NCBI GenBank assembly: GCA_030626465.1
Contig: DAOUOU010000063.1
Coordinates: 1-13,533 of the forward strand
DNA length: 13,533 bases
Source: Bacteroidales bacterium
Lineage (GTDB): Bacteria; Bacteroidota; Bacteroidia; Bacteroidales; UBA10428
Direction of reading: 5' to 3'
The translations under genes and the position numbers were made by a program. Positions 6,317 through 13,533 of the stretch are shown here, piece after piece (the first letter of the stretch is position 1; each line of letters starts with the position of its first letter). The notes below the pieces were generated by a model. That model was not told the origin of the DNA, did no database searches, and saw only the letters and a list, made by a program, of their open reading frames with translations.

Positions 6317-7063
6317 ATGACAAAAATTAAGGCTATAATAATTGAAGACGAAGAGCTTGGCAGAGAATTGATCAAGAATTATCTGAAAGATAATGATGAA
6401 ATAGAAATTATTGCCGAGTGTGAAAACGGGTTTGAAGGAATAAAAACCATTCAGGATCTCAAGCCCGATCTGGTATTCTTAGACATACAAATGCCAAAAC
6501 TTAATGGTTTTGAACTGCTTGAAATTTTAGATGAAAAACCTGAGATAATATTTACCACAGCATATAACCAATATGCAATACAAGCCTTTGAGCTGAATGC
6601 TGTCGACTATCTGTTAAAACCATTTTCTAAAGAAAGACTCATAGAAGCGCTGACAAAAGCATTGAACAGAATTAAAAGCCATCAGCCTCCCGGTAAAAAC
6701 ATGAATAAGCTTTCGCAACAACCACTGGATAAAATCCTTGAACGGGTGGTAGTTAAATCGAACCACAAAATTCATGTTATTCCCGTAGAAAAAATCAGAT
6801 ACCTCGAAGCACAGGACGATTATGTGATGATATATACCTTTGAAGGAAAGCATCTGAAACAAGCAACCATGAAGTATTTCGAACAACACCTTGATCCTGG
6901 TGATTTCATGAGGGTGCATCGCTCTTATATCATTCGGCTTGATCAGGTCGTGCAACTGGAACCTTACGGAAAAGATAATTATGTGGCAAAATTAAAGGAC
7001 GGCCCTGCAGTAAGAATAAGTAAAAGTGGATTTAAGAACCTGAAAGAAAAGCTTAATTTCTGA
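6317..7063 (+). CDS. LytTR-family response regulator
   Basis: The 248-aa protein has a receiver domain (residues about 4-118) and a LytTR DNA-binding domain (about 145-248). The receiver has the acidic pair Glu10/Asp11, the phosphoacceptor Asp56 in FLDIQMP, Thr80 in IFTTAY and Lys101 in LLKPF. The LytTR part shows VVVKSNHKIHVIP, IRYLEAQDDYVMIY and the family motif FMRVHRSYIIRLDQV, ending in RISKSGFKNLKEKL. The ATG at 6317 is chosen over an in-frame TTG at 6296, because the receiver fold starts directly with MTKIKAIIIEDE. Phosphorylation by the upstream LytS-type kinase is expected; targets are unknown, but the 21-bp-spaced direct repeats before the operon are a plausible autoregulatory site. 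The next gene converges on it with only 6 bp between stop codons. Confidence 0.95.
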   Translation: MTKIKAIIIEDEELGRELIKNYLKDNDEIEIIAECENGFEGIKTIQDLKPDLVFLDIQMPKLNGFELLEILDEKPEIIFTTAYNQYAIQAFELNAVDYLLKPFSKERLIEALTKALNRIKSHQPPGKNMNKLSQQPLDKILERVVVKSNHKIHVIPVEKIRYLEAQDDYVMIYTFEGKHLKQATMKYFEQHLDPGDFMRVHRSYIIRLDQVVQLEPYGKDNYVAKLKDGPAVRISKSGFKNLKEKLNF

Positions 7064-7069
7064 TCCGGG

Positions 7070-8077
7070 CTAATATACCTCTTTCAATTCCTTGTACTCA
7101 AACCTTGGATAGCCTGAATTCCCATCCAGACTAAAACTTAAAAATCGCAGTTTGTAATAATTATTGTCTGAAGTACTGATGACGTAAATATAATGCGGCT
7201 TAACATAATAAACTGCATATCCGGATATTGTATTTACTGTAACACCTTTCCATTGATATCCAATACTATTACGTTGATAAGAAAACTGATATGCCTTTAG
7301 CATTCCATAATCAATTGCATCATAAGAATTGATCGAGTCGAGTATGGCAAATGTATTCGTGGTGTTAAGAAGCACACCGCGTACAAGATATGGTATAGTC
7401 AGCCCAAATTGTGTAGCCAGATCGTAATAGGGACCAAACACCAAATCATAATGCGATTTATTTGGTTCGAGATTTATTTGAGTTTTTGAATCAAAAAAGT
7501 AATAGACAAAATTTGAAGTATCGTTTTTATGGATTGTAACTGTATCAATTGATCCATTTTCCTTATACAAAAACCTGTATGCTAAACTATTAACCTCAAA
7601 AAACTGAATTCGTTTTGTGTCAGAATACCCCTCCAATGAATATTTGCCCAGAATATATACATGATTGGAATATATTTTATTCTCTCCCAGGTATGATATC
7701 CAATTTCCAATAGCTGTAGAATCAGGATATGCCGACTGATTATCGTAAGCCCATAAATCATTTTCAGGGTATGAAATTTCTCCATCTATATCCGTCTGCT
7801 GAGAATTCCAGATAAACCAGCCTGCTCCCGAATTCGTTAAAATATGCCAGCCTTCAACACCACATTCAAAGCCAAGATTCCAGGCATCGGTAGCGTGTGA
7901 TTTTAACACTTCCCCCGTTTCTAAATCAAAATAGCTCTGGAAATATTCTATGTTTTCGTAAATAGTAATTACTTCACCCGGATAAGGTAACACACGCTCA
8001 TCGTCTTCAAAACAGGACGATATCAGTGTGGCAACAAAAAAAACAAGTATATATTTTAACTTTCTTAACATACCCAT
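7070..8077 (-). CDS. HmuY-family surface lipoprotein (downstream copy)
   Basis: The 335-aa product has a lipoprotein signal peptide with lipobox LISSC (Cys22) followed by FEDDE, an acidic stretch resembling the Bacteroidota lipoprotein export signal for surface display. HmuY proteins capture haem and pass it to a TonB-dependent receptor. Family features are the early WNLGFE and NSGAGWFIWN segments, and a C-terminal block with YVISTSDNNYYKLRFLSF followed by YPRFEYKEL, the usual closing strands. It is longer than Porphyromonas HmuY, and the haem ligands there (two His) cannot be placed without alignment; several His residues exist here. Its ATG shares one base with the receptor stop (TAATG), indicating translational coupling. 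A second ATG two codons on is an alternative start. Another porphyrin or metal complex as ligand is possible. Confidence 0.83.
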   Translation of the reverse strand: MGMLRKLKYILVFFVATLISSCFEDDERVLPYPGEVITIYENIEYFQSYFDLETGEVLKSHATDAWNLGFECGVEGWHILTNSGAGWFIWNSQQTDIDGEISYPENDLWAYDNQSAYPDSTAIGNWISYLGENKIYSNHVYILGKYSLEGYSDTKRIQFFEVNSLAYRFLYKENGSIDTVTIHKNDTSNFVYYFFDSKTQINLEPNKSHYDLVFGPYYDLATQFGLTIPYLVRGVLLNTTNTFAILDSINSYDAIDYGMLKAYQFSYQRNSIGYQWKGVTVNTISGYAVYYVKPHYIYVISTSDNNYYKLRFLSFSLDGNSGYPRFEYKELKEVY

Positions 8078-10344
8078 TAAAGTTTTTCAAACCTGTAGTT
8101 CAACCTGAGAAAAAAGGTACGCCCATATCCTACAGCTGTTGTGGTACTTCCGCTATCATGAATAAACACACTGCCTGCAGATTCAACAAGTGTAACATCC
8201 AATAGATTTTTTATCCCTGATGATATGGTAAGTCTTTGATTCCAGAATGTTTTAGACAGAACAATATCCATGGAATGATATCCTTTGACGGAACGTTGAG
8301 ATACTCCCTCTAATTCACCTTCTTCGTTAAAGTTTCCTGTGAACTCAAGATAGTCATCAGTATACTTATAAAAGAGTCCGATCTCATAGTTGTATTTCGG
8401 ACTAAAATATTGGAACGATGAAGCTATATCCGTCGAAAATTCAAAGCCATTCTCTTCTCCCAGCTTGCTGCAACCGGTTGTTATCACTCCGGCCTTTACC
8501 GTTATCCGGGGAAATAAATGGTATTTCATTTCTGCCTCAAATCCCTTGGTTTCAAAGCTTTCCCCAGTCAAATTAAAATACATGCCTCTTCCTATACCGG
8601 GCTGAGTTGTGTCTATTGCAAGTTGAATTGCATTCTGTATTGAATTATAAAACAAATCGATAGAGAAATTCAGATTGTGCTTTCTTTTTGAATAAGAATA
8701 CTCGCCTGACATTGTGATGTTATAGCCATTTTCCGATTCAAGATTTTCATTTCCAAGTATCTCGTGGTTGTTGTCAATAAATTCAAGATACAATTGTTTC
8801 AAAGAAGGTGGACGAAACCCTTTTGCAAAAGAACCCCTGAAAATAAATTGTCCCGGCATATATTTTACATTCAGTGCATAAACCAGGGGAGCTTTGAATT
8901 TGGAGTTATGAATCAATCGTATGCCGGGTTGTATGCTGAATGCATCCACAGGCCTGTAAATGATATTCATGAAACCAGCCAGATCTGTTATGCTTTTTTC
9001 ACCCTGTATGCGTTTGCCTTCAGCTGATTCATTATAAAAATCAATCCCTGTTTGGTATTCAAATTTTTGCCCCGATATATTTGAAACAAAGCCCCGGGCT
9101 GATATAAGATGAAATGTTGTAGTATCATGAAAATCACTATTCCCTGAAAGGGTTTTTTCTAAATTGACCAGATCATTTATATAGGTAAGCTTTCTCTTTT
9201 TGTAATACGAATAGCCGCCCTGAAGATTCAATACAAAATCCTCATTAAATGTATTGGTGATGTTCAGACTATTGTTCCAGCGTGTTGTGTAATGATAACC
9301 GTCAAGAGCACTCTCGAAAAGATTTTCAATCGTCAGTTCACCCTGATCATGTAATTCTTCGTTGAGATAATCGGTAGTAAAATTGATCTTTAATTTGTTC
9401 TTTCGAAAAGCATATGCTCCCCCAGCTATATATTGCAATTTTGGTTTCCAGACTTTATGACGTGAAGTATCTACAGGCCCCCACCCGGAATAAAAATTTC
9501 TGGCAGCATGTATCGAAAAAGAGCTCCTTCCAATCTTTTTTGACCCTGCAATATCAAAATTGTATACTCCAACTGATTCGTAATACATGTTTGCCCTGCC
9601 TGTCATATCTTTGTCCGAATAATCGGAGGTGATTATGTTTATAGCCCCGGCCAGGGCATTGCTTCCATATACCACCGACATAGGACCTTCTATTATCTCT
9701 ACATGATCAACATTATACAGGCTCAATTGTCCCAGGTCTATTTTACCTGCAACTCTTCCTGTTAGTGGTATTCCATCCATCAGAATTTTAATATATTCCC
9801 CCGACAACCCCTGGATACGAAGGAAATCACCAAATATACCTTCAGATCGATACTGAAAACTTAGTTCATTACGAAGTAAATCACCAAGATTATTCGCAGA
9901 TTTCAATTGTATCTGCTTGCTGTCTAAAACATCTATTTTATAAATGGATTTATCAACCGGTTGAGCCCTGAACTGCCCTGTTACCACAACCCTGTCTAAC
10001 TGATAATATTCAGGCGATAAATAAATAGTATGCTTCCCAGGGATTTTAAGTGTGTCAACAAAGGCTTTAAATCCTAAACTTGAGATAGCAATGATCACAG
10101 GGGGTTTGAGACTCAGCTTCACTTCTCCTTCATGATTTGAAATGGCTTTTTCTTCCTGTTTGTTGTAAACAGATTTTGCCATAATATGAGCAAACTCAAC
10201 TGGCTGATCTGAAATTTTATCCCTGAAAACAAGACTAAATTCTTGTGCTTTCAGGTATGACAATGCGAAAACCAGAAACAATAAGCAGCAAAATCTGTTA
10301 ATGCTTACTAATACCCTGTATCCAGATACAGACAAGCTATTCAA
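8077..10344 (-). CDS. TonB-dependent outer-membrane receptor, HmuR-like
   Basis: This 755-aa receptor would import a large substrate, probably haem, across the outer membrane using TonB energy. It has a signal peptide (hydrophobic core about 19-30, likely cut after LKA at 33), a carboxypeptidase-regulatory-like domain (about 37-110), a plug domain (about 118-240) with VVVTGQF, LMDGIPLTG, VEIIEGPMSVVYGSNALAGAIN, and a long beta-barrel ending in FFLRLNYRFEKL. The barrel holds GNENLESENG, a variant of the common GNPNLxPE loop. The start is a TTG at 10344, 8 nt inside the upstream HmuY gene. No in-frame ATG exists between the upstream stop and residue 55, and starting there would remove the signal peptide. 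A second TTG at 10335 is possible. Being sandwiched between two HmuY genes points to a haem or related ligand. Confidence 0.93.
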   Translation of the reverse strand: MNSLSVSGYRVLVSINRFCCLLFLVFALSYLKAQEFSLVFRDKISDQPVEFAHIMAKSVYNKQEEKAISNHEGEVKLSLKPPVIIAISSLGFKAFVDTLKIPGKHTIYLSPEYYQLDRVVVTGQFRAQPVDKSIYKIDVLDSKQIQLKSANNLGDLLRNELSFQYRSEGIFGDFLRIQGLSGEYIKILMDGIPLTGRVAGKIDLGQLSLYNVDHVEIIEGPMSVVYGSNALAGAINIITSDYSDKDMTGRANMYYESVGVYNFDIAGSKKIGRSSFSIHAARNFYSGWGPVDTSRHKVWKPKLQYIAGGAYAFRKNKLKINFTTDYLNEELHDQGELTIENLFESALDGYHYTTRWNNSLNITNTFNEDFVLNLQGGYSYYKKRKLTYINDLVNLEKTLSGNSDFHDTTTFHLISARGFVSNISGQKFEYQTGIDFYNESAEGKRIQGEKSITDLAGFMNIIYRPVDAFSIQPGIRLIHNSKFKAPLVYALNVKYMPGQFIFRGSFAKGFRPPSLKQLYLEFIDNNHEILGNENLESENGYNITMSGEYSYSKRKHNLNFSIDLFYNSIQNAIQLAIDTTQPGIGRGMYFNLTGESFETKGFEAEMKYHLFPRITVKAGVITTGCSKLGEENGFEFSTDIASSFQYFSPKYNYEIGLFYKYTDDYLEFTGNFNEEGELEGVSQRSVKGYHSMDIVLSKTFWNQRLTISSGIKNLLDVTLVESAGSVFIHDSGSTTTAVGYGRTFFLRLNYRFEKL

Positions 10345-11338
10345 TCTTTTTTTGTCTGATTGTTATTGAGCCTGTAGCCACTCCTGTATATTCCGTAAAA
10401 TATATTTTATATATTTCGTCGTTTAAGAGTTTTACAAAATAACTGGTGTTTTCAGCAATAGAAATTTCATGTGTTACAGGATCCTGAATTTTCCAATCCC
10501 ATCCAATAATATCAGCCTGATTTGTAAAACTGCCACTGGCATCAGAATAGTGTGCCACCGCCGGATCAATACCTGTAAGCTTTAATGCCTCCAGATCTTT
10601 ATTGATTAATACTCCCATCACGGGATAGTCCATTTCCGAATCAGGACCGGTAGGAATTTTTTCTATATATCTTGTGAAAAGCAGATCCCAGGTGTCATTA
10701 TCCGGTTCAGCTTCAACTATATCTTCGTCAACAAGTGAATAATGAATAAAGTGTTTTGCTCCAGCATAAGCCGCCGGCGAAAATGTGGCATCTATCTGGT
10801 TTGACCCATCAATGTCTGCCCATCGCAAAACATATGTATCTGTACTACCGATTCTCTTTCTGATGAATAATTTTTTATAGGAGCCATTTGAAAGTTTGAT
10901 GACATAAACATACAATCCCCAGACATTATGGGTATTAGCATGATCATAAATTGCCCACCCAAAATCAAAGCCTCCATCTGCATCCAGGTTAAAAGCCCCT
11001 CTCATCCAGTCTGATTTATCGTTATACAATGGCAGCCAGCTTGCCATCCCTGTAGTGTCAACTGATTCCCATGTAGTGGTATCACCAACCATAAATAGAT
11101 ATACCCCGGCGCCTTCATTGATCAGAATAGTTGCCGTGCGTAATGGTACCGAAAATGCCAGATCCCAGTCGGATCTGTTAACAGATGATACTTCACCATC
11201 TATAAAACTATAATATACATCGTTTGTTTGTCCGGCCTCCATAGAAACAGTGATGGTTGTCTCCGTTTCATCTTCATCTTTCTTGCACGAAGCAAAAAAC
11301 ACAGAGAATATTAGTAATGTATAAAGTAATTTTTTCAT
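10337..11338 (-). CDS. HmuY-family surface lipoprotein (upstream copy)
   Basis: The 333-aa product starts with a short signal peptide and lipobox FFASC (Cys18), followed by KKDEDE, a good match to the Bacteroidota surface-export pattern of Lys then acidic residues. Two HmuY-like blocks can be seen: WDLAFSVPLRTATILINEGAG (residues about 58-78) and a related WDLLFTRY segment later, with the family's closing strands YKIYFTEYTG and GSITIRQKK. It is the first lipoprotein of the operon, 85 bp after the small membrane-protein gene, and overlaps the receptor by 8 nt. It is clearly divergent from the second HmuY copy, so the two may bind ligand at different steps or bind different ligands. His residues in DHANTH and KHFIHYS are candidate ligands, unproven. 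Confidence 0.84.
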   Translation of the reverse strand: MKKLLYTLLIFSVFFASCKKDEDETETTITVSMEAGQTNDVYYSFIDGEVSSVNRSDWDLAFSVPLRTATILINEGAGVYLFMVGDTTTWESVDTTGMASWLPLYNDKSDWMRGAFNLDADGGFDFGWAIYDHANTHNVWGLYVYVIKLSNGSYKKLFIRKRIGSTDTYVLRWADIDGSNQIDATFSPAAYAGAKHFIHYSLVDEDIVEAEPDNDTWDLLFTRYIEKIPTGPDSEMDYPVMGVLINKDLEALKLTGIDPAVAHYSDASGSFTNQADIIGWDWKIQDPVTHEISIAENTSYFVKLLNDEIYKIYFTEYTGVATGSITIRQKKIE

Positions 11339-11369
11339 AATTTTTTAAATTGAATTGTATATAACAACA

Positions 11370-11391
11370 GGTGCACCAGGTTTCGATGCAC
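11370..11391. repeat. Short inverted repeats between the small ORF and the first HmuY gene
   Basis: GGTGCACC (11370-11377) is an 8-bp palindrome. GTGCA (11371-11375) can instead pair with TGCAC (11387-11391). No T-run follows on the minus strand. The 85-bp gap has no recognisable promoter, so this is either an operator or an RNA hairpin within one transcript. Confidence 0.3.
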
Positions 11392-11423
11392 TTAATAAAA
11401 TATCAGCTTATAATAAAGAAATT

Positions 11424-11789
11424 TTAGAAAGTAAGTGAAGGGGGAGCTCTTAAATAATGGCCTGATATATCCTGATTACCAATTAAGGAAACAAAAGCAA
11501 TTCTTATTTCTGACCGATCAAGAAGATCTTGAAAATCATAGGAAAAAATCCTTGGAAAAGAAGAATAATATCTCGTAAAACTTTCTTTTTCTTTTTTGGC
11601 AGGTAATACAAAGCAATTATGATTCAGGATTTTTGCTTCGGATTCAAGTATGCTGATATTTTCAACTTCATGATTTATTTTTAATGCCGACAGAAACTGA
11701 CCTCTGAATCCAATTAACACACATATCCACACTGCAGAGAGATAGATAAGATACGGAAATATTGTATTAAAGCCGCTGAAGAAAATCAT
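11424..11789 (-). CDS. Small membrane protein with RAPP C-terminus, first gene of the HmuY operon
   Basis: I do not recognise this 121-aa protein as a named family. It has one hydrophobic segment near the N-terminus (about residues 9-28, IFPYLIYLSAVWICVLIGF), a Lys/Glu-rich middle (50-70), and a C-terminus reading GHYLRAPPSLTF. The RAPP ending recalls small proteins encoded ahead of TonB-dependent receptors, but that comparison is from memory. The start is taken as the ATG at 11789; a TTG three codons upstream (11798) is the alternative. A perfect TAnnTTTG box lies 26 bp before the ATG, which supports a real gene heading the uptake operon. It could anchor in the inner membrane and have its tail in the periplasm. 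It could also be a leader-type reading frame. Confidence 0.6.
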   Translation of the reverse strand: MIFFSGFNTIFPYLIYLSAVWICVLIGFRGQFLSALKINHEVENISILESEAKILNHNCFVLPAKKEKESFTRYYSSFPRIFSYDFQDLLDRSEIRIAFVSLIGNQDISGHYLRAPPSLTF

Positions 11790-11814
11790 ACAAACCAAAA
11801 TTGTTAAGAGATTG

Positions 11815-11822
11815 CAAAGTTA
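11815..11822 (-). promoter_or_regulatory. Candidate -7 element of the HmuY/receptor operon
   Basis: On the minus strand the bases read TAACTTTG, a perfect match to the Bacteroidota -7 consensus TAnnTTTG. The ATG of the small ORF begins 26 bp downstream, giving a leader of about 20 nt. The expected -33 position (19 bases upstream) reads TAAC, not TTTG, so an activator may be needed. No clear Fur box was found by eye. Confidence 0.35.
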
Positions 11823-11871
11823 GTAATCTTTATCTGAAGTTGTTAATATAACAATAACATTAGAATGAAAT

Positions 11872-11902
11872 TTTCAATATTCCAAATTTTTTTCGAATTT
11901 TG
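11872..11902 (+). promoter_or_regulatory. Candidate promoter of cydAB
   Basis: TTTC (11872-11875), 19 bases, then GAATTTTG (11895-11902) fits TTTG-N19-TAnnTTTG with one mismatch in each box. Transcription would begin near 11909, about 36 nt before the cydA ATG. It is arranged back-to-back with the minus-strand promoter, about 50 bp away, so one regulator could control both units. Confidence 0.32.
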
Positions 11903-11944
11903 AAAATACAGAATCCCCTGTATCAAATCTTTAATCTCGCAGCT

Positions 11945-13249
11945 ATGAATGATTTTCTCGCAGCTCGTTGTCAAATGGCTATTTCTCTGGGTTTTCACAT
12001 TGTATATGCCAGTATTGGTATGACCATGCCTTTCTTTATGTTTGTTTCGCATCTTAAATGGTTTAGAACTGGTGAAGAGATCTACCTTCAGTTAACAAAA
12101 GCATGGTCAAAAGGCATAGCTATCTTTTTTGCTATCGGTGCTGTTTCAGGTACTGTCCTTTCATTTGAGCTTGGCCTTTTATGGCCTGAATTTATGAAAC
12201 ATGCAGGCCCAATAATCGGGATGCCATTCTCATGGGAAGGAGTAGCTTTCTTTATTGAAGCCATTGCTTTGGGGTTGTTTTTATATGGATGGAACCGGTT
12301 AAATAAATGGGTCCATTTGTTTTCCGGACTTCTGATTGGTATAGCTGGTGTAGCCTCAGGTTTTTTTGTGATTGCTGCAAATGGCTGGATGAACAGTCCC
12401 GAAGGCTTTGACTGGATAAACGGGAATGCCATAAATATTAATCCTGTTGATGCTATGTTTAACAGTGCCTGGATCTCACAATCAACACATATGATAATTG
12501 CAGCTTTTGTCGCGACAGGGTTTAGTGTTGCCGGATTGCATGCAATTTTACTGTTAAAAAACAAAAATTCCGAGTTTCATAGAAAAGCGTTTAAAATAGC
12601 TCTCGCATTTGGTGCATTTGCCTCAATTGTTATGCCTGTTAGCGGTGATTTTTCTGCCAAAAATGTTGCCAAGCGTCAGCCGGAAAAACTGGCTGCAATG
12701 GAGTCCCTTTTTGTAACTCAGAAAAGAGCTCCCCTGATAATCGGTGGCATACCTAATGAAGAAAAACAGGAAGTCAAACTGGCGATTGAAATACCTGGTT
12801 TTCTCAGCTTTCTGGCATTTGGGAAAATGGATGCTGAAGTAAAGGGGCTTGATCAATTTCCGGAGGATGAATGGCCTCCCGTCTTGCTTACACATCTTAG
12901 TTTTCAATTTATGTTGCTATTCGGTACAATTATGGCGGCTATTGCTTTGTTGTATCTGATATTGAGCTGGCGATGGAAATATTTTCTTGATAAACCCTGG
13001 TGGTTAAGGTTACTGGCATTTTCCACACCCCTTGGTTTTCTGGCACTTGAAGCAGGATGGATGGTGACCGAACTGGGCAGACAACCATGGATAATATATC
13101 GCATTATGCGTACCGAGGAAGCACTTACTCCGATGCCTGGCATTGTTTATCCTTTGATCCTTATTTCTGTTGTATACCTGATATTAACCCTTCTGTCAAT
13201 TTATTTGATGAGAAGACAGATACGGTATGTCCATGAAAAATATTCATAA
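11945..13249 (+). CDS. cydA: Cytochrome bd ubiquinol/menaquinol oxidase subunit I
   Basis: CydA is the haem-bearing subunit of cytochrome bd, a high-affinity terminal oxidase reducing oxygen to water. The ATG at 11945 gives 434 aa; an in-frame TTG at 11900 would add 15 poorly hydrophobic residues and is less likely. Visible family features are His18 near the start of TM1 (haem ligand), Glu98 and Glu105 in the WEGVAFFIEA segment, IAANGWMNSPEGF (143-155), His182, GDFSAKNVAKRQPEKLAAME (234-253), Met323 as candidate b558 ligand, and GWMVTELGRQPW (371-382). The Q-loop is short, as in the CioA/Geobacillus-like forms rather than E. coli. cydB follows 26 bp later. It is divergent from the haem-uptake operon, a sensible pairing since this oxidase needs three haems. 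Confidence 0.96.
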   Translation: MNDFLAARCQMAISLGFHIVYASIGMTMPFFMFVSHLKWFRTGEEIYLQLTKAWSKGIAIFFAIGAVSGTVLSFELGLLWPEFMKHAGPIIGMPFSWEGVAFFIEAIALGLFLYGWNRLNKWVHLFSGLLIGIAGVASGFFVIAANGWMNSPEGFDWINGNAININPVDAMFNSAWISQSTHMIIAAFVATGFSVAGLHAILLLKNKNSEFHRKAFKIALAFGAFASIVMPVSGDFSAKNVAKRQPEKLAAMESLFVTQKRAPLIIGGIPNEEKQEVKLAIEIPGFLSFLAFGKMDAEVKGLDQFPEDEWPPVLLTHLSFQFMLLFGTIMAAIALLYLILSWRWKYFLDKPWWLRLLAFSTPLGFLALEAGWMVTELGRQPWIIYRIMRTEEALTPMPGIVYPLILISVVYLILTLLSIYLMRRQIRYVHEKYS

Positions 13250-13275
13250 TACAAACCTCTGAAAATTACTGAATT

Positions 13276-13533
13276 ATGATGGAATTAGCTGTTCTTTTTA
13301 TTGGTCTGTCGCTATTACTTTACGTTCTGCTGGGTGGTGCGGATTTTGGAGCCGGAATAATAGAAATATTTACAGGGAAAAAAGGGATCGACACAATATC
13401 AAAAGCCATTGCGCCTGTATGGGAAGCTAATCATATCTGGCTCATTGTTGTAATTGTTATCCTGTTTAACGCTTTCCCTGCAGTATATTCTACGATTACC
13501 TTATACCTGCACATACCCATAATGCTGGTGTTA
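13276..13533 (+). CDS. cydB: Cytochrome bd oxidase subunit II (partial, runs off the end)
   Basis: The first 86 codons of CydB are present and open to the window edge. CydB is the structural partner of CydA and lacks most haem ligands. Visible family motifs are LLGGADFGAG (residues 18-27) in the first membrane segment and PVWEANHIWLI (47-57), both strongly conserved in CydB. Two ATG codons are adjacent (13276 and 13279); the first is used here. The gap of 26 bp after cydA shows one operon. No Shine-Dalgarno is evident. The C-terminal three quarters lie outside the window. Confidence 0.96.
   Translation, partial: MMELAVLFIGLSLLLYVLLGGADFGAGIIEIFTGKKGIDTISKAIAPVWEANHIWLIVVIVILFNAFPAVYSTITLYLHIPIMLVL

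Noticed and set aside
10337..10356. Programmed -1 frameshift at A AAA AAG joining the first HmuY protein to the receptor
   Set aside because: The heptamer is in the correct frame, but a -1 shift reads GAT then TGA and stops at once. Joining to the receptor would need a +1 shift, and the receptor has its own signal peptide.
11790..11944. Fur box in the divergent HmuY/cydA region
   Set aside because: The region is AT-rich and holds loose partial matches, but no convincing GATAAT-type inverted repeat.
12088..12564. Antisense open frame (158 codons) across cydA
   Set aside because: It is fully covered by conserved cydA motifs on the plus strand, and it has no promoter or family resemblance.

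Overview
The window looks like a chromosomal stretch of a member of the Bacteroidota. Four things suggest this: AT-rich DNA, little use of Shine-Dalgarno sites, candidate promoters of the TTTG / TAnnTTTG kind, and typical gene families (HmuY-type lipoproteins with acidic residues after the lipobox cysteine, a TonB-dependent receptor with an N-terminal carboxypeptidase-regulatory-like domain, and a LytS/LytTR pair). Genus cannot be told from the sequence alone. I see no tRNA, rRNA, CRISPR array, transposase or other sign of a mobile element. No gene-free stretch exceeds about 215 bases.

Left part, plus strand (1-4287). A possible gene tail and an 18-bp perfect palindrome precede lgt (lipoprotein diacylglyceryl transferase). 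It is followed by a likely metal-efflux pair: a CDF-family zinc/divalent-cation exporter and, 13 bp later, a SO_0444/ArsP_1-type permease with an HMA metal-binding domain fused to its C-terminus. The 96-bp lgt-CDF gap holds several mutually complementary short segments. Next is gpmA (2,3-bisphosphoglycerate-dependent phosphoglycerate mutase) behind a good Bacteroidota-type promoter.

Middle part, plus strand (4288-7063). A three-gene unit encodes a LiaF-like membrane protein with five FGG repeats, a LytS-type histidine kinase starting at GTG, and a LytTR response regulator. It resembles the Firmicutes LiaFSR envelope-stress system, but with a LytTR output domain. Upstream are two identical 8-bp direct repeats 21 bp apart, the geometry expected of a LytTR-binding site. 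An A10 tract lies in the linker of the LiaF-like gene.

Right part. A minus-strand unit (11789 to 7070) encodes a small membrane protein ending in RAPP, an HmuY-family lipoprotein, a TonB-dependent receptor and a second HmuY-family lipoprotein. The last three genes overlap by 8 and 1 nt. This is a probable surface haem (or metal/porphyrin) uptake locus. It ends only 6 bp from the response-regulator stop codon. Diverging from it on the plus strand is cydAB, encoding cytochrome bd oxidase, a haem-rich terminal oxidase; cydB runs off the window end.

The most unusual features are the LiaF-like/LytS/LytTR unit with its possible operator and A10 tract, and the HmuY-receptor-HmuY arrangement with its small RAPP protein beside cydAB. 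Nothing here is clearly a wholly new system; these are the best candidates for follow-up.
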